Notes: generated by a model not told the origin, from the letters alone. A stretch of DNA of 64,000 nucleotides from Phenylobacterium sp. (GCF_019636135.1 NZ_JAHBYD010000016.1:1-64000); one strand, 5' to 3'. Shown: positions 34,737-43,574, counted from the first letter of the stretch. Translations and numbers: made by a program.

Positions 34737-35531
34737 ATGATCACAGACGCCGAGCGCGCCGCATGGGACCGGGACGGGTACTTCTTCCTGCGGGGGGGGG
34801 TCGATCCCGAGCTGGCCGCCGCGGTCGAAGCCGAGGTCGTGGACAGGATCCGCGCCGACCCGCCGGAGCGGCACCCGGGCGAGGCGACCTACCTTTCGGG
34901 CGAGAACTACCTGATCTACCCCGAGACCGAGCCGTCGCCGGGGGCGAAGAACCCCGAGGACCTGATCTCGAAGGTGTTCAACTGCCACGCCGAAGGCCTG
35001 TCGCGCGAGCTGGCCGGCCTGCCCCAGATCTCCCGGCGCGTCGCGGGCCTGCTGGGGCCGGACATCGACTGCTTCCAGAGCCAGTTCATCTTCAAGAACC
35101 CCGGCGTCATCGGCCAGCCGTGGCACCAGGACAGCTACTACTTCAAGTTCGACAAGCAGCCGCAGGTGGGCGTCTGGGTGGCGCTGTCGAGGGCGACGCT
35201 GGAGAACGGCTGCCTCTGGGTGGTGCCCGGCACGCACGGCCCCGAGAGGATCTTCGAGCACATCCCCGACCGCCGGCCGGCCGCGAACCGCGGCTACCTG
35301 GAGATCGTCTCGGAGGACACGAGGGCAAAGACGTCGGCGCTGATGGAGCCGGGCGACGTGCTCTTCTTCCACAGCTACCTGATGCACATGTCGACCGACA
35401 ACGTGGCCGACTACCGCCGCTCGGCGATGGTCTACCACTACGGCCGCGCCGGCACCCGGGCGCTGACCCCGGAAGGCGCCGCCGTCCTCGCCCGCGTGAA
35501 CCGCTGGATCCCGATCCTCCGCGCCGCATGA
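34737..35531 (+). CDS. Phytanoyl-CoA dioxygenase (PhyH) family protein 1
   Basis: A protein of 264 residues, a Fe(II)/2-oxoglutarate oxygenase. The HxD iron motif is WHQDSYYF (H130, D132), and the distal His is in FHSYLMHMS (H212 or H217), with an Arg in YRRSAMVYHY as 2-oxoglutarate ligand. Family members hydroxylate diverse small molecules; phytanoyl-CoA is only the founding case. It is first of three consecutive PhyH genes with low similarity to each other beyond the fold, so they probably catalyse different steps. It has its own promoter at 34659. Confidence 0.88.
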   Translation: MITDAERAAWDRDGYFFLRGGVDPELAAAVEAEVVDRIRADPPERHPGEATYLSGENYLIYPETEPSPGAKNPEDLISKVFNCHAEGLSRELAGLPQISRRVAGLLGPDIDCFQSQFIFKNPGVIGQPWHQDSYYFKFDKQPQVGVWVALSRATLENGCLWVVPGTHGPERIFEHIPDRRPAANRGYLEIVSEDTRAKTSALMEPGDVLFFHSYLMHMSTDNVADYRRSAMVYHYGRAGTRALTPEGAAVLARVNRWIPILRAA

Positions 35532-35562
35532 CGCGTCCGGATCCGATCGAATGACAGAAATT

Positions 35563-35604
35563 TATCTAATTTAGATTGACTGCATATTTTCGATGGAATT
35601 ATGG
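35563..35604 (+). promoter_or_regulatory. Promoter with two operator-like elements before dioxygenase 2
   Basis: ATCTAA-T-TTAGAT at 35563-35575 is a perfect inverted repeat. It runs into TTGACT (35575-35580) as -35, and TATGGT (35599-35604) is a fitting -10 at 18 bases. TCGATGGA at 35589-35596 lies in the spacer and recurs at 42796 upstream of the aldo/keto reductase. The region is strikingly AT-rich. Confidence 0.55.
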
Positions 35605-35633
35605 TCCCTCCAGGATCGACGCACAGGTAAGCC

Positions 35634-36458
35634 ATGGCCGCGCAAGTTTCTGCCGAACCCCGCCTTCACCCCCTGAACAAGGACTTCGTCTGGCAGGACG
35701 CGCCGCGCACCGGCCTGCGCACGCTCAGCGCCGGGCAGGTGGACCAGTTCAACGAGGACGGCTTCTTCGTGTACCGCGGCGCCTTCACGCCCGATGAGAT
35801 CGCCGCCGTCACCGCGGCGATCGATCCGCTGGAGAAGGCCCACGAGGACTTCGTGCGCGAGGAGCAGGGCGGCCGCTTCCGCCTGACGGACTCGGGCACC
35901 ATCACCTTCACGGCCCACATCGTCGGCAAGTCGCCGGTGCTGCAGGACTTCGCCCGCCACCCGGTCATCAAGGGCATCTGCCACGACCTGATCGGCGACG
36001 ACGTGCGGCTCTACTGGGACCAGTCGGTCTACAAGAAGACCGAGAAGGTCCAGGAATTCCCCTGGCACCAGGACAACGGCTACACCTTCATCGAGCCCCA
36101 GCAGTACCTCACGCTGTGGATCCCGCTGGTGGACGTGGACGAGGAGAACGGCTGCGCCTGGATCGCGCCCAAGCTCCACAAGCTGGGCACGCTGGACCAC
36201 TGGCTGAGCGACATCGGCAAGGTGTGCCTGACCGACGTGGAGGACGCTGTGGCCGCGCCGGCCAGGGCGGGCGACATCGTGGTGTTCTCGTCGCTGGCCC
36301 CGCACCGCACCGGGCCGAACCTGAAGCGCGACACCGTCCGCAAGGCCTACATCCTGCAGTACGCATCCGACGGCTCGCGGACCACGCTGCCCGACGGCCA
36401 GGTGATCCCGCAGACGGATCCGGTCAGGCAGTTCAAGATCCTCGAGGGCGGCCGCTAA
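35634..36458 (+). CDS. Phytanoyl-CoA dioxygenase (PhyH) family protein 2
   Basis: A protein of 274 residues. Iron ligands are in FPWHQDNGYTF (H145, D147) and SSLAPHRTGPN (H224); RKAYILQYA carries the 2-oxoglutarate Arg. DGFFVYRGAFTPDEIAAV at the N-terminus is typical of PhyH. It follows its own AT-rich promoter. A decayed copy of this gene's 3' end lies at 56642, where VRKAYILQYA and LPDGQxIPQ are recognisable. Substrate unknown. Confidence 0.9.
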   Translation: MAAQVSAEPRLHPLNKDFVWQDAPRTGLRTLSAGQVDQFNEDGFFVYRGAFTPDEIAAVTAAIDPLEKAHEDFVREEQGGRFRLTDSGTITFTAHIVGKSPVLQDFARHPVIKGICHDLIGDDVRLYWDQSVYKKTEKVQEFPWHQDNGYTFIEPQQYLTLWIPLVDVDEENGCAWIAPKLHKLGTLDHWLSDIGKVCLTDVEDAVAAPARAGDIVVFSSLAPHRTGPNLKRDTVRKAYILQYASDGSRTTLPDGQVIPQTDPVRQFKILEGGR

Positions 36459-36473
36459 CAGGGAGATCCCGCC

Positions 36474-37337
36474 ATGACGCCGCAGCAGTTGCAGGACCTG
36501 GCCGAAGCGTATCGCCGCGACGGCTTCGTCCACGCCAAGGGCCTGATCCCCGCCGGGGAGATCGCGGCCCTGACCCCCGCGGTCGACGAGGCGGTCGCCA
36601 CGCGCAAGGGCCGCGACACCCGCGCGCTCAGCGAGAAGACCCCCTACGAGCAGTCGTTCATCCAGTGCCAGTACATCTGGGAGGACTTCCCGGGCGTGCG
36701 CGGCCTCACCTTCCACCAGAATCTGGGCGAGGCCCTGGGCGCGCTGCTGGGCGCCGGGAAGGTGCGGCTGTGGCACGACCAGGCGCTCTACAAGGAGGCC
36801 GGCGGCCGCGAGACCGAGGCCCACCAGGACCACGCCTACTGGCCGATCGCCGAGGCCGACACCATCACCGCCTGGATCCCGCTGACGCCGGTGGACGAGG
36901 TGACGGGTTGCATGGGCTACGTCCCCGGCTCGCACCAGGCCGACCTCGAGTTCGTCGACATCTTCCGCGCCCAGGGGCAGGGCGAGGCGCTGGTGGCCCG
37001 CCAGGCGGCCGATCCGGTGTTCTGCCCGGCCGAGCCCGGCGACGTGCTGTTCCACTCGGGCCGCACGGTCCACATGGCCAGGCCCAACCGCTCGGACCGC
37101 ATGCGCCGCGCCTACACGGCCATCTACTTCAAGGACGGCTGCACCCGCGGCGGCGACCGCCCGCACCCGTCGGTCGACCGGGATCGCATCCCGCAAGGCG
37201 GCAGGATCGCCGGCGGCGCGACACCGGTCGCCTGGCCCCTCGCCGACGGCCGCTTCCCCGAGCCCCAGCCCTGGCCCGAGAGCCAGGACGAGCGGTTCCT
37301 GCGCAGCCGCGCCATGGGCACGATCCCCGGTCGGTGA
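36474..37337 (+). CDS. Phytanoyl-CoA dioxygenase (PhyH) family protein 3
   Basis: A protein of 287 residues. AHQDHAYWP gives H117 and D119; the distal His is in FHSGRTVHMARPN (H194 or H200), followed by RRAYTAIYF. WIPLTPVDEVTGCMGYVPGSHQ is a family hallmark. It lies 15 bases after PhyH 2 with GGGAG before ATG 36474, so the two are co-transcribed, and it precedes the GH3 gene by 150 bases. Probable cytoplasmic oxygenase of the island pathway. Confidence 0.9.
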   Translation: MTPQQLQDLAEAYRRDGFVHAKGLIPAGEIAALTPAVDEAVATRKGRDTRALSEKTPYEQSFIQCQYIWEDFPGVRGLTFHQNLGEALGALLGAGKVRLWHDQALYKEAGGRETEAHQDHAYWPIAEADTITAWIPLTPVDEVTGCMGYVPGSHQADLEFVDIFRAQGQGEALVARQAADPVFCPAEPGDVLFHSGRTVHMARPNRSDRMRRAYTAIYFKDGCTRGGDRPHPSVDRDRIPQGGRIAGGATPVAWPLADGRFPEPQPWPESQDERFLRSRAMGTIPGR

Positions 37338-37487
37338 GGGCCGGGCGCCAGCCGCCGCGCCCGATCCTCCGGCGCGCCACATGGATCGCGCACCCCGCAG
37401 CGGGCGGCGACGTCCCCGCCGGCGTGCGCTACTAACCCCATCAGGACCGGCCGCCCGGCGGCCGTCGGCGCTCACGACGGATTGCGT

Positions 37488-39953
37488 ATGACCGAGACCT
37501 ACCTGGACCCCGCAGCATCGCTGGACGACCGCGTCGCCGACCTCCTCGGCCGCATGACGCTGGAGGAGAAGGTCACGCTGCTGGCCGGGGCCAGCTCGTT
37601 CAACCTCCACCCCATAGAGCGCCTGGGCGTGCCGTCGCTGCAGATGACCGACGGGCCCACGGGCGTGCGCTCGATCAAGGGCGTCGCCGCCACCGTCTTC
37701 CCCGTGGGCGTCGCCGTCGCGGCCACCTGGAACCCCGACGCCGCCCACGCGGTCGCCGCCGCCATCGCCCGCGAGGCCCACGCGCTCGGCGACCACGTCG
37801 TGCTGGCGCCCACCATCAACATGATGCGCATCCCCACCTGGGGCCGGAACTTCGAGACCTATTCGGAAGACCCCTATCTCGCCGGCGTCATGGGCGTAGC
37901 CTATGTGAAGGGCCTGCAGGGCGAGGGCGTCGGCGCGTCGCTCAAGCACTACGCCGCCAACAACCAGGAACTCGCCCGCTTCGTCGTGGACGCCCGCGTC
38001 GACGAACGCACCCTGCGCGAACTCTACCTCGCCGCCTTCGAACGCGTGGTGGCCGAGGCCGATCCGTGGACGGTCATGGCCTCGTACAACAAGCTGAACG
38101 GGACCTACGCCTCCGAGCACCGCGGCCTGCTCACCGACATCCTGAAGGACGAGTGGGGCTACACCGGCATGGTCGTCTCGGACTGGGCCGCCACCCACTC
38201 CACCGCCCCGGCCGCCAACGCGGGGCTCGACCTGGAGATGCCCGGCCCGCCGCGCTGGTTCGGCGACAGGCTCCTGGCCGCCGTGCGGGCCGGCGAGGTG
38301 TCGCAGGCCCAGATCGACGACAACGCCGGCCGCGTCGTGCGCCTGATCATCCGCTGCGGCCTGATGGACCGCGCCGAGCGGCCCAGGGGCGAGCTCAGGA
38401 CCGCCCGCCACCAGGCCATCGCCTTCGACGCCGCCTGCGAGGCGATGACCCTGCTGAAGAACGACGGCGGCCTCCTGCCCCTGCCGAAGACCCTGAAGTC
38501 GGTGGCCCTGATCGGCCCCAACGCCGCCCGCTGCCTGCTGCAGGGCGGAGGCAGCTCGCGCGTGGTGACCGACCGGGTGAAGACGCCGGTCGAGGGGCTC
38601 AAGGACTTCCTGGGCCAGGGCGTCGCGGTGCTGGAGGCGCGCGGCGTCGACAACGATCCCTATCCGGTCACGCCCGACCCCTGGGCCTTCAGCCCCACCG
38701 AGGCGCGCGACGCGGAGGGCCTGCTGGGCGAGTACTTCGAATCCGCCGACCTCGGCGGCCAGCCGTTCCGCACCGCCGCCGAGCGCGCCTTCGTCCGGTG
38801 GACCGCCCCCCAGATGGCCGCCGCCACCCGCATCACCGCGGGCTCGTTCCGCTGGAGCGGCTGGTTCTGGCCCGACGAGACCGGGCTGCACGAATTCGGC
38901 CTGCGCTGCACGGGCGAGGCCGTGCTCACCGTCGACGGCGTCGCGCTGGTCACGCCCGACACCGAGGCCCGGCCCGACCACATCGACGTCATCGGCCAGA
39001 TGGTCCCGCGACGCCTGGCCGGCATCGAGCTCACCGCCGGCCGCGGCTATCGCGTGCAGATCGACTACACGCCGAAACCCAGGGGCTACGAGTACCTGGG
39101 CCTCGGCATCCGCCCGCCGGTCGAGCCCATGGCGCGCGCCATCGAGGCCGCCCGCGAGGCCGACGCGGTGGTCCTGGTCCTGGGCTCGGGCGTCGTCACC
39201 GAAGCCGAGGGCTACGATCGCCTCGACATGGCCCTGCCCGGCGGCCAGAACGAACTGGCCCGCCAGGTGCTGGCCGCCAATCCGAACACCGTCGTCGTCA
39301 TGAACGGCGGCTCGCCCTTCGAACTGCCCTGGATCGACGACGCCCGCGCCGTGATGCAGATGTGGCTGCCGGGCGAGACCGGCCCCGACGCCCTGGCCGC
39401 CGTCATCTTCGGCGACCGCGATCCCGGCGGCCGCCTGCCGCTGACCTATCCCGTGGCGTTCGGCGACCATCCGGCCCATGCCGTCGGCCCTGACCCGGCC
39501 GTCTGCGACTACGCCGAGGGGCTGGCGATGGGCTACCGCGGCTTCGACCAGTCGGGCGTGCGGCCGCTGTTCCCGTTCGGCCACGGCCTCGCCTACACCA
39601 CCTTCGACATCCGCGACCTGGACCTGCCCGCGTCGGCAGGGGCCGGCGCGCCCGTCGCCCTCGCCGTCACCGTGGAGAACACCGGCGATCGCGCGGGCTG
39701 GGAGGTGGTGCAGGCCTATGTCGGCCAGCTCGACCCGCGCCTTCCGCGCCCGCCCAAGGAACTGAAGGCCTTCGCCAAGATCCGGCTGGAACCGGGCGAA
39801 ACCCGTCGCGTGACGCTCACCCTGGAGCCTCGCGCCTTCGCCCCCTACGACCCGGCGACGAAGTCCTGGCCCATCGACCCCGGCGACTACGACATCCTGG
39901 TCGGCCGCTCCGCCGGCGACATCCGGGTCAAGGGAACGGTGCGCCTGGCCTGA
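37488..39953 (+). CDS. Glycoside hydrolase family 3 beta-glycosidase with PA14 insert
   Basis: A protein of 821 residues. The GH3 N-terminal barrel includes LQMTDGPTGVRS and the nucleophile Asp in VVSDWAATH (D232). The C-terminal sandwich domain is split by a PA14 domain at about residues 405-545 (LLGEYFESADLGG ... GSFRWSGWFWPDETGLHEF), and a fibronectin-III-like domain ends the protein (about 700-815). This order is typical of bacterial beta-glucosidases acting on oligosaccharides or plant glycosides. No signal peptide is seen, so it works on imported substrate. ATG 37488 is preferred to TTG 37482. Confidence 0.93.
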   Translation: MTETYLDPAASLDDRVADLLGRMTLEEKVTLLAGASSFNLHPIERLGVPSLQMTDGPTGVRSIKGVAATVFPVGVAVAATWNPDAAHAVAAAIAREAHALGDHVVLAPTINMMRIPTWGRNFETYSEDPYLAGVMGVAYVKGLQGEGVGASLKHYAANNQELARFVVDARVDERTLRELYLAAFERVVAEADPWTVMASYNKLNGTYASEHRGLLTDILKDEWGYTGMVVSDWAATHSTAPAANAGLDLEMPGPPRWFGDRLLAAVRAGEVSQAQIDDNAGRVVRLIIRCGLMDRAERPRGELRTARHQAIAFDAACEAMTLLKNDGGLLPLPKTLKSVALIGPNAARCLLQGGGSSRVVTDRVKTPVEGLKDFLGQGVAVLEARGVDNDPYPVTPDPWAFSPTEARDAEGLLGEYFESADLGGQPFRTAAERAFVRWTAPQMAAATRITAGSFRWSGWFWPDETGLHEFGLRCTGEAVLTVDGVALVTPDTEARPDHIDVIGQMVPRRLAGIELTAGRGYRVQIDYTPKPRGYEYLGLGIRPPVEPMARAIEAAREADAVVLVLGSGVVTEAEGYDRLDMALPGGQNELARQVLAANPNTVVVMNGGSPFELPWIDDARAVMQMWLPGETGPDALAAVIFGDRDPGGRLPLTYPVAFGDHPAHAVGPDPAVCDYAEGLAMGYRGFDQSGVRPLFPFGHGLAYTTFDIRDLDLPASAGAGAPVALAVTVENTGDRAGWEVVQAYVGQLDPRLPRPPKELKAFAKIRLEPGETRRVTLTLEPRAFAPYDPATKSWPIDPGDYDILVGRSAGDIRVKGTVRLA

Positions 39954-40099
39954 CCCTCGGATCGGATGAATTCGCGGGCGCCGGCCCGTTTTCGGACGAA
40001 ACGCGTTGCAGGGGCGTCGGCCCGCCGCCTTTCAAGCGGAGCCGATAGACTTTAGGATTCCGGGGAACGGATCTGAGAATCGACGCTCCCGGGAATCGC

Positions 40100-40945
40100 A
40101 TGCCGACCTCGCTGCCCTCCGTGGCCACCTTCTCCGGCCCCGAACTCGACGCGCTCAGCCCGGACCTCGCCGGGCCCACCGAGCAGGCGGCGTTCTGGCT
40201 GGAGCGCGACATCGTCCGGGGCGTCTTCCAGCCCGACGAGCGGCTGAAGGTCGAGCAGCTCACAAAGTTCTACGGGCTGGGCCACAGCCCGATCCGCGAG
40301 GCGATCCTGCTGCTCTCGTCCACCGGACTCGTCGTCCACGAGCACCAGAAGGGCTACCGCGTCGCCCCCGTCTCGGTGGCCGACTACATGGACGTCCTCG
40401 ACGCCTACCAGGCCATCTACCGCATGGTGCTGGCCAAGAGCGTCGAGCGGGGCGACCAGGCCTGGGAGGAGCGCGTCGTGGTCGTCCTCCACCGGACCAT
40501 GAAGGTGCGCAAGGTGCTGCCCGACGGCGATCCCGTGGCGCGCGAGCTGTGGCAGCGGGCCTACAAGGCCCTGCACCGCGAGCTGCTGTCCGGCTCGGGC
40601 TCGCCGGTGCTGCAGCAGATCTACGCCAACCTGGGCGACCGGGCCGAGCGGTACCTCAACCTCTACGCCGACTTCGAGACCGACCGCGAACGCGACCACC
40701 ACGCCGAGCACCGCGGGATCGTCGACGCCCTGATCGCCCGCGACGGCGAGCGGCTGCACGGCCTCATCAGCCACTTCTTCGCCGGCGCCCAGCCCATGCG
40801 TGACGTGGTGATCCAGCGCCTGGAGGAGCTCGAGAGCCAGGGCGGCGGCGGCCGCCGCCGCCGCGCCGCCGCGCCCCCGCGCACGGCCGCTGTCCGGCCT
40901 GCGAAGCCCAAGGCCGCCCGCGGACGCCCCCGCAAGCGCGCCTAG
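40100..40945 (+). CDS. GntR family regulator, paralogue 2, with AT-hook-like tail
   Basis: A protein of 281 residues, closely related to the regulator at 31231 across the winged helix (DIVRGVFQPDERLKVEQLTKFYGLGHSPIREAILLLSSTGL) and helical domain (DHHAEHRGIVDALIARDGERL). It differs by a C-terminal basic Pro/Ala-rich tail ending AARGRPRKRA, whose GRP flanked by basic residues is an AT-hook core. The tail could add minor-groove contacts at the AT-rich island promoters. It may be autoregulated or act on the GH3/dioxygenase genes; targets are inferred. Confidence 0.88.
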   Translation: MPTSLPSVATFSGPELDALSPDLAGPTEQAAFWLERDIVRGVFQPDERLKVEQLTKFYGLGHSPIREAILLLSSTGLVVHEHQKGYRVAPVSVADYMDVLDAYQAIYRMVLAKSVERGDQAWEERVVVVLHRTMKVRKVLPDGDPVARELWQRAYKALHRELLSGSGSPVLQQIYANLGDRAERYLNLYADFETDRERDHHAEHRGIVDALIARDGERLHGLISHFFAGAQPMRDVVIQRLEELESQGGGGRRRRAAAPPRTAAVRPAKPKAARGRPRKRA

Positions 40946-40960
40946 GGTCCGCCCTCGATA

Positions 40961-41114
40961 CCGCTCATCCCGGCGAATGCCGGGACCCAGACGGACTGGC
41001 GCAAGAGGAGGGTTCCAGGGTCTCCGAGGTCCTCCAATCACACTCCGCGCGCGTGGATCTGGGTCCCGGCATTCGCCGGGATGAGCGGAAATCATTGGAT
41101 TCCCTCAGAGAGAG
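40961..41114. repeat. Family D repeat, copy 3 (long form)
   Basis: CCGCTCATCCCGGCGAATGCCGGGACCCAGA and TCTGGGTCCCGGCATTCGCCGGGATGAGCGG are long inverted arms about 65 bases apart, followed by GGAAATCATTGGATTCCCTCAGAGAG as in copy 2 at 15779. It separates the regulator gene from the convergent deacetylase gene. Confidence 0.88.
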
Positions 41115-41127
41115 TTGGGTGCGGACC

Positions 41128-41799
41128 CTAGGCCGCCGCCCGCAGGGTGCGGCTCACCGTCTCGATCCGCGCGCCGGCGGCCAGCAGCAGGTCGAGTTCG
41201 CGCGCCAGCGTGTCGGCGCGCACCGGGCCCCAGCCCTCGCCGTCCAGCCCGTGGAGGACGAGGACCAGCCAGCCGTCCTCGTCCTCGAGGAAGTCGTCCA
41301 GCCGCGCCTTCAGCCGTTCGTCGGCGGGATCGCCGAAGGTGATGCAGTCGACCCGGGGCCGCACCGCCGCGTTCAGCCCCGCGCCGCCCAGCGCCTGGCG
41401 CACGCCCAGCACCTGCGGAGCCAGCCCGGCGACGAGGCCCGGCGGGGCCGTCAGGTAGGCGAGGTGGCAGGCGTGGGCGGCAGGGTCGAACCCCGGCAAC
41501 TCGCGGCGGAAGACGTCGAACGTGCGCGCGAAACCGGCCAGGGCGGCCTCCGGCGCCAGGTCGGCCAGCCGCTCGTGCGCCCAGCCGTGCGGCTCCACCT
41601 CGTGTCCCGCCGCGACGGCTTCGCGCCAGAAGCCCCAGTCCGCGACCGGCGCGGCGCGGATGAACGGATCGGCCGTCTCGCCCGGCGCCGCCAGCACGCA
41701 GAAGGTGGCGGCCAGGCCTCGCGCCTCGAACAGCGCCCGCACCTTGCCCGCCGTCGCGGCGAACCCGTCGTCGAAGCAGAAGCTGACGGTCCGGCTCAC
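41128..41799 (-). CDS. Polysaccharide deacetylase (NodB-homology) family protein
   Basis: A protein of 223 residues starting at GTG 41799, which overlaps the aldo/keto reductase stop by four bases (GTGA). Motif 1, SFCFDDGF, has the catalytic Asp D10 and metal Asp D11; motif 2, HGWAH, gives H71 and H75. It has no signal peptide, unlike chitin or peptidoglycan deacetylases, so it probably acts on a soluble N- or O-acetylated sugar in the cytoplasm. The later NodB motifs are less clear. Confidence 0.82.
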   Translation of the reverse strand: MSRTVSFCFDDGFAATAGKVRALFEARGLAATFCVLAAPGETADPFIRAAPVADWGFWREAVAAGHEVEPHGWAHERLADLAPEAALAGFARTFDVFRRELPGFDPAAHACHLAYLTAPPGLVAGLAPQVLGVRQALGGAGLNAAVRPRVDCITFGDPADERLKARLDDFLEDEDGWLVLVLHGLDGEGWGPVRADTLARELDLLLAAGARIETVSRTLRAAA

Positions 41800-42749
41800 A
41801 GCAGCTTCTCGTAGAAATTCCGCGACCAGACATGCTCGCGGCGGATGGCGGCGACGGTGTCGGCAGGCAGGGGGCCCCTGGCCAGCGCGGCGACGGCCTC
41901 GTCCACGAACCGCGTCTCGGAAAGGCCCAGCGCCAGCGTCGAAACCCCCGGCAACGACGCCGTGAACCGCAGCGCCAGCTCGGTGAGGCTGCCCGCCACG
42001 TCCGGGACGAAGGCGTCGCCCAGCGCCCGCAGCCGCGCGGCGTACTCGGCCGGCGGCGCGTGCTTCAGGAACGTCCGCGCCGCGAAGTCCGCCTCGCCCA
42101 GCGCGCCCGTCAGCCCGCCGGAGTCCAGCACGCATCGGGCGATCACGCCCAGCCCGCGCGCTTCGCACAACGGCAGCAGCGCGTTGGCCGGCCGGCTCTC
42201 GAACAGGTGGGCGATCACCTGCACGCCGTCCACCAGCCCGCGGCTCACCAGCTCCAGCGCCGCATCATGCTCGTGGTCCTGCACGCTGACCGCGATGAAC
42301 CGCAGCTTCCCCTCGCCGCGCAGCGCCTGCAGCGTCTCCAGCCAGGAGAGGTCGTGCGTCCAGGCGTAGTGCCACTGGTGCAGGTGGACGATGTCCAGCG
42401 TGTCCCGGCCCAGCGCCTTCAGGCTGGCCTCCACCGACTCCCGGACGCCCTCCGGCGGATAGGCCTCGGCCACCGGGCAGGCGAAGCGGTAGGCGTCCCG
42501 CGCCCGCGACCGCACCTTGGTCGACACCAGCGGCGCCGGTCCGCGCCAGGCCTTGAGCGTGGCGGCGACGATCTCCTCCGAGCCCGGATAGACCCGCGCC
42601 GTGTCGACCAGGTTCACGCCGGCCTCCAGCGCCGCCAGCAGCGAGGGCGCGACGCCGTCCCGGAGTCCCGGGTCGGCGGCGATCGTCATGGCCCCGTAGG
42701 TCAGCACGCCGACGTCGGGGCCGGTCCTGCAATAGGCGCGTCGCTCCAT
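41796..42749 (-). CDS. Aldo/keto reductase
   Basis: A protein of 317 residues of the AKR fold. The catalytic tetrad is visible: D49 and Y54 in NLVDTARVYPG, K78 in LVSTKVR, and His in IVHLHQWHY. It reduces carbonyls or oxidises sugars with NADP(H). It is first in a coupled pair with the deacetylase. Upstream, ATCGAA-containing motifs occur at about 42764 and 42796, tying its control to the other island genes. Confidence 0.9.
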   Translation of the reverse strand: MERRAYCRTGPDVGVLTYGAMTIAADPGLRDGVAPSLLAALEAGVNLVDTARVYPGSEEIVAATLKAWRGPAPLVSTKVRSRARDAYRFACPVAEAYPPEGVRESVEASLKALGRDTLDIVHLHQWHYAWTHDLSWLETLQALRGEGKLRFIAVSVQDHEHDAALELVSRGLVDGVQVIAHLFESRPANALLPLCEARGLGVIARCVLDSGGLTGALGEADFAARTFLKHAPPAEYAARLRALGDAFVPDVAGSLTELALRFTASLPGVSTLALGLSETRFVDEAVAALARGPLPADTVAAIRREHVWSRNFYEKLL

Positions 42750-42758
42750 GCGACCTGT

Positions 42759-42920
42759 CTAGGGTTTCGATTGAAAACCGTCCATCACGTAATATTCGAT
42801 GGATAATCGCATTCCAGGAAAATCCGCCCCGCCGAGGCCGGTGACCCCGGTGTCCCGGACGGTGTAGTCTTCGGCCTCGGCGGCGAGCGATTCGATCGCC
42901 CTTTCGGTCAGCCTGGGCAC
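42759..42920 (-). pseudogene. N-terminal relic of a tyrosine recombinase (DUF4102-type integrase)
   Basis: From GTG 42920 the frame reads VPRLTERAIESLAAEAEDYTVRDTGVTGLG, matching the DNA-binding N-terminus of P4-like integrases (LTDxAIRxLxPxxKDYxVxDTxxxGFG). Similarity stops after about 30 residues and the frame ends 20 codons later; no catalytic domain exists. The rest of 42921-43130 shows no gene. It lies near the right end of the catabolic island, while tRNA-Ala lies at the left end. Confidence 0.6.
42764..42803 (-). promoter_or_regulatory. Operator-like motifs upstream of the aldo/keto reductase
   Basis: On the minus strand TCCATCGAATATT (from 42803) and TTTTCAATCGAAA (to about 42764) each carry TC(A/C)ATCGAA, about 30 bases apart, within a locally AT-rich stretch just before the reductase ATG at 42749. 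The same core occurs before dioxygenases 1 and 2. Confidence 0.4.
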
Positions 42921-43130
42921 GGATCGGAGACCTTCCACAGGTTTCGCCGCGCGCTGGACTGCCGCTCGAACAGGAACGGCCCGAGACCGAATGAGACAAG
43001 GTGAGACAGGGCTTCCGGGGCGCCTGGCGTTCAGGAGGACAGGCGTTCGCCCCTCCGTCAGCTCCGTCCCGGGGGCCACTTCCGCAGGGGTGCGGCCTTC
43101 GCCGTTCCAGGGACGCGGAAGGGCGAAGGC

Positions 43131-43574
43131 GTGACCGGCCGCATCGTCCTCACCAGCGACCACACCGCCATCGCGCTCCGGCAGGCGATCGCCGCCCATG
43201 CCGCGGCGCAGGGCTGGGAGGTGGTCGACATCGGCCCCACCACGCCGGAGAGCACGCCCTATCCCGAGCACGGCGCGGCGGCGGCGCGGAGGGTGGCCTC
43301 GGGCGACTGCCGGTTCGGCATCGTCCTGTGCGGCACCGGCCAGGGCATCATGATGGCGGCGAACAAGGTGAAGGGCGTCCGCTGCGGCGCCTGCTCCGAC
43401 ACCTTCTCCGCCCGCATGATCCGCCGGCACAACGACGCCAACATGCTGGCCCTGGGCGCGCGCGTCGTGGGCGAGGGCCTGGCGCTCGACATCGTCGACG
43501 CCTTCCTGGCCGCCCCGTTCGACGGCGGGCGCCACGCGCCGCGCGTCGAGATGATCAAGGCGCTGGAAGCCTAG
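43131..43574 (+). CDS. rpiB: RpiB/LacAB family sugar-phosphate isomerase
   Basis: A protein of 147 residues from GTG 43131. VLTSDHTAIALRQAI, VDIGP and the active-site loop IVLCGTGQGIMMAANKVKGVR (C67) are RpiB signatures, as is ARMIRRHNDANMLALGARVVG. RpiB interconverts ribose 5-phosphate and ribulose 5-phosphate, and relatives act on allose, galactose or other sugar phosphates. Given the island context it may serve that pathway rather than central metabolism. Confidence 0.9.
   Translation: MTGRIVLTSDHTAIALRQAIAAHAAAQGWEVVDIGPTTPESTPYPEHGAAAARRVASGDCRFGIVLCGTGQGIMMAANKVKGVRCGACSDTFSARMIRRHNDANMLALGARVVGEGLALDIVDAFLAAPFDGGRHAPRVEMIKALEA

Noticed and set aside
35571..39584. A 1337-codon open frame on the minus strand opposite the PhyH and GH3 genes
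   Set aside because: It is antisense to four genes with clear family motifs, has no recognisable domain, and is rich in Arg/Gly/His/Val as expected from reading high-GC codons backwards.
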